Of a stretch of DNA of 7,651 bases, positions 5,294-7,651 are shown piece after piece. How positions within the stretch are numbered: position 1 is the stretch's first letter; each line of letters opens with the position of its first letter. This DNA comes from Christensenella sp. UBA1224 (GTDB lineage Bacteria > Bacillota > Clostridia > Christensenellales > Aristaeellaceae). The notes beneath the pieces are model-generated. The model was not told where the DNA came from and did no database searches. It saw only the letters and a program-made list of their open reading frames with translations. The translations under genes and the position numbers were made by a program. The stretch is taken from the NCBI GenBank assembly GCA_002309235.1, contig DBXA01000154.1, positions 36,314 through 43,964 of the forward strand, written 5' to 3'.

Positions 5294-7651
5294 TCAGCGC
5301 GCCGCCGCCTGGAATTCCTCAATGCACCTGTCCTGGAAAGCATCGTACGCACCGGCGCATGCATCCAGCAGCTTAAAGCCGTTTTCCAGGGTTTTTATGT
5401 CCTTTTCAAGCGTTTGAAGATTCTTATCCACGAGCTGCTTGAACGCGTCATAGTCATCGCCCTGCCAGGATGTCTTGACATCCGTTATCTCATCCCCGGC
5501 AAGTGTCAGCTGCTTCTTTGCATCGGCAACGGCATCACTTCCGCTGCTCGCGAGGCTTTTCAGGCTGCTCGGCGTAACATCAAACACCTTGTCCTGTGTG
5601 CCGTTTGGGATGGTCTTCATAATACCATAGCCCACCTGCGCTATGGTATTGCAGCAGCGGTTGCCTTTGACCAAATTCGGCTGGGATTTGAGATAGAACA
5701 GATCCGCCGCGGACAGGTTGAACCAATCAAAGAGACTCTTGATGGAAGTGAAGGTATGGGCGATCCATTCAAAGATATTGTCTTCCTTCTCCACTTCTTT
5801 CTTAAAGCCGTGACGTATGCGGTCGCAATCGTGATCCGCTTCCTTGATCCATTCATTCGCGTTGTGCAGATGCGTCGCCGCTTCGATGAGTGCGGTATAG
5901 TCAAAGTGCATATTCGGGTTATCGGCCTTGTAGTTCGCGCGCTGCTCCGCGAGCTTTTTCTCACGCCATTCCGCGATCTTTTTCAGGATGAACACACCGA
6001 TATCGCAGACTACGCTGACGACCTTCGCGGCTATCTTGACTACCTTCGCGATCTTCGCTATCGCCTCAGTGACAGCCGCCACTTCCTGCAAGCCCGGGAT
6101 AACCGCGCAGATCGCTGTCAGGACATTGCATACCTTTTCGACCGTGGAAGCGATATCCGCCACGGTATCCGCCACATCCGAGATCGCAGACAGACCGACA
6201 GTGAGCAAGCTCTCTGCCAGTATCTGGACATCACCGGCGCTCAGCTCATCCAGGTGGTTCATGATCTGCCCAAAGTCCAGCTTGGTATAATCATCCTCGC
6301 CGTGAGCCATGCGCAGGAGGATACCCGCCGCCTGGGTTGCCTGCTCGGGAGAGAGCACATCTGTAGCATAATCGACTGCCGCGTTGATCAGCTTGCCTTC
6401 GATGTACTTGAGCGAGGTCTTATCGGGTTCGATCGGCTCACCTGTCTCCGGGTCGATAGCCCAGTTGTACTGGGCATGGAGATACGCGTAGAAGCCATCG
6501 CCCCTGGATTCGGTATAGGTCCTTTCGCCGATGGGATGCAATATCTGGCCGACATAGGAGCCGGAAGGGTATATATTCCTTACTTTATCCTCTATGGCCT
6601 GGAACAGATCTCCGTATTTCTCCAGCGTCGCCTTGGAATAACCGGGGCCATCCAGGTTATATACACCGATCAGCTTCTGCCGCGTCTCTTCATCGCAGAA
6701 AGCAGCTGCCGTGATCGCATCGCGCCCGCCCTGGCTGTGACCTGCCATGTAGAAACCATCGTATCCGTTTTCAGCCACCAGCTCTTCGAGCTTGCGGGTG
6801 ATATATACCTCTTCTTCTGTGGGATCGGTCCTGGCGAACTCGGCATCATTGATCCAGTCCTCGATTTCGCCGTTGGTGCCCTGGATGCCGATAAGGCCTT
6901 TGTTGTCTCCGATATTGACGCATACGATATTGGTGCTGACATCTCCGTCATTGTAAGGGCTTACGCTGTCTATGACGAGGTCCTTGTACCGCGGGCTGTC
7001 CCTCATGGTCTTAAGGAGATCCATCGCATAGGGGTCTGTCACCTTATCCGGGTTTTTGGAAGCCTCCCGGATCAGACGATCGCAGTATTCGCCTATGGTC
7101 ATGGGCTTTTCGCCCGGTTTGCGCTGGTAGGGCTTCACTGCATCGGGAACAGCTTTTTCCATGGTCTTTGTCACATAGGCAAATTCCGAAATGACCATGT
7201 TGTCCGCCGTCGTCACGTTATCACCGGTCAGCTTCTGCTTCTGCCTGGTGATATACTCGTGCATATCCCTGTCGCCGTAGGTATTGTTCTTGGAATCCGG
7301 GGTGATGGGATCCGGAAGGTCTGCCCCGGATGTCTTAGAGCTTGCGGCAGTCACACGGGTATTGGAAGACGGCTGCGCATATTTTGCGGAGGCGGTTTTG
7401 ATATCGGCAGTCATCGCCTTCGCCTGTTCGATCTGTGCCTTTACCTCAAGATTGCTGCCCGCTGCCTTTTCTGCGGAAGCCAAGCCTGCACCCATCGCAT
7501 CGGAGGATTTCCCGATGCTGGCAAAAGTACCGGAAAAAGCGCCTTGGACATCGTGATACAGCTTCTGGCCTTCCGGTGTGGCCATTTCACGTTCCAATAT
7601 CGCCTTGGCCTGTTCAGTCGCAAGATACGGCTCCGCCTGTTCCTTGAACTT
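5294..7651 (-). CDS. Lipase-like (DUF2974/Mbeg1-type) protein with C-terminal WXG100-like domain, probable T7SS effector; 5' end outside window
   Basis: The frame is open to the window edge, so the true start lies upstream; 785 residues are visible (numbered from the edge). Residues 1-95 are mostly helical and polar. At about 220-400 sits an alpha/beta-hydrolase of the DUF2974/Mbeg1-like lipase group: G-T-N-G..EDW at 258-266, the nucleophile elbow GHSQGG at 304-309 (Ser306), and N-L-D-G-P-G at 332-337. Candidate catalytic histidines are 372 and 392; Asp334 or another acid could complete the triad. Residues 477-558 are strongly hydrophobic and helical. The last 100 residues form two helices around W729-Q-G731, as in WXG100 proteins. 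Likely role: a secreted lipid or ester hydrolase, with the C-terminal helices as the type VII targeting part. This order (enzyme first, targeting domain last) is known from the staphylococcal lipase toxin TslA. The substrate cannot be read from sequence. No clear YxxxD/E signal is seen at the C-terminus. Confidence 0.85.
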   Translation of the reverse strand, partial: KFKEQAEPYLATEQAKAILEREMATPEGQKLYHDVQGAFSGTFASIGKSSDAMGAGLASAEKAAGSNLEVKAQIEQAKAMTADIKTASAKYAQPSSNTRVTAASSKTSGADLPDPITPDSKNNTYGDRDMHEYITRQKQKLTGDNVTTADNMVISEFAYVTKTMEKAVPDAVKPYQRKPGEKPMTIGEYCDRLIREASKNPDKVTDPYAMDLLKTMRDSPRYKDLVIDSVSPYNDGDVSTNIVCVNIGDNKGLIGIQGTNGEIEDWINDAEFARTDPTEEEVYITRKLEELVAENGYDGFYMAGHSQGGRDAITAAAFCDEETRQKLIGVYNLDGPGYSKATLEKYGDLFQAIEDKVRNIYPSGSYVGQILHPIGERTYTESRGDGFYAYLHAQYNWAIDPETGEPIEPDKTSLKYIEGKLINAAVDYATDVLSPEQATQAAGILLRMAHGEDDYTKLDFGQIMNHLDELSAGDVQILAESLLTVGLSAISDVADTVADIASTVEKVCNVLTAICAVIPGLQEVAAVTEAIAKIAKVVKIAAKVVSVVCDIGVFILKKIAEWREKKLAEQRANYKADNPNMHFDYTALIEAATHLHNANEWIKEADHDCDRIRHGFKKEVEKEDNIFEWIAHTFTSIKSLFDWFNLSAADLFYLKSQPNLVKGNRCCNTIAQVGYGIMKTIPNGTQDKVFDVTPSSLKSLASSGSDAVADAKKQLTLAGDEITDVKTSWQGDDYDAFKQLVDKNLQTLEKDIKTLENGFKLLDACAGAYDAFQDRCIEEFQAAAR

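Noticed and set aside
5294..5360. C-terminal YxxxD/E type VII secretion signal in the lipase-like protein
   Set aside because: The nearest form is Y-D-A-F-Q-D, where the acid is one position too far, so the signal cannot be claimed.
7595..7597. TTG at 7597 as the start of the lipase-like gene
   Set aside because: The same frame stays open to the window edge with a continuing helical sequence (KFKEQAEPYLATEQ...), and there is no ribosome site before the TTG; the gene is partial.

Overview
The window reads as one co-directional gene block on the minus strand, transcribed from high to low coordinates. All six genes have purine-rich Shine-Dalgarno sites, and most of the junctions are tight. The composition is moderate, by eye a little over half G+C. 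The combination of a WXG100-type helical domain, a YukD/EsaB-type ubiquitin-like protein, an FHA protein, a Hanks kinase and a DUF6273 protein suggests a Bacillota genome, most likely a gut-type Clostridia lineage. This is inferred from family content only, and no taxon marker is present.

Layout in order of transcription. (1) 7651-5294: a large protein, cut at its N-terminus by the window edge. It has a DUF2974/Mbeg1-like alpha/beta-hydrolase (lipase-like) domain with a GHSQGG elbow, then a long hydrophobic helical stretch, then a C-terminal WXG100-like helical hairpin with W-Q-G. (2) A 111-base gap with a weak possible promoter. (3) 5182-3041: a single-pass membrane Ser/Thr kinase with a cytoplasmic kinase domain and a non-PASTA outer domain. 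(4) 3030-2431: an FHA protein resembling the N-terminal module of EssC. (5) 2434-2171: a YukD/EsaB-like beta-grasp protein that overlaps the FHA gene by 4 bases. (6) 2092-179: an exported TPR-like plus DUF6273 protein. (7) 128-1: the start of another exported protein, cut by the window edge.

The simplest reading is part of a type VIIb (Ess/Yuk-like) secretion locus or a satellite of one. It would comprise a lipase-type effector whose targeting domain sits at the C-terminus, a phospho-signalling pair (membrane kinase and FHA protein), a T7SS ubiquitin-like accessory protein, and exported proteins that may act at the cell surface. The EssC ATPase, EssA, EssB and stand-alone WXG100 proteins are not in this window, so attachment to a complete secretion machine is inferred.
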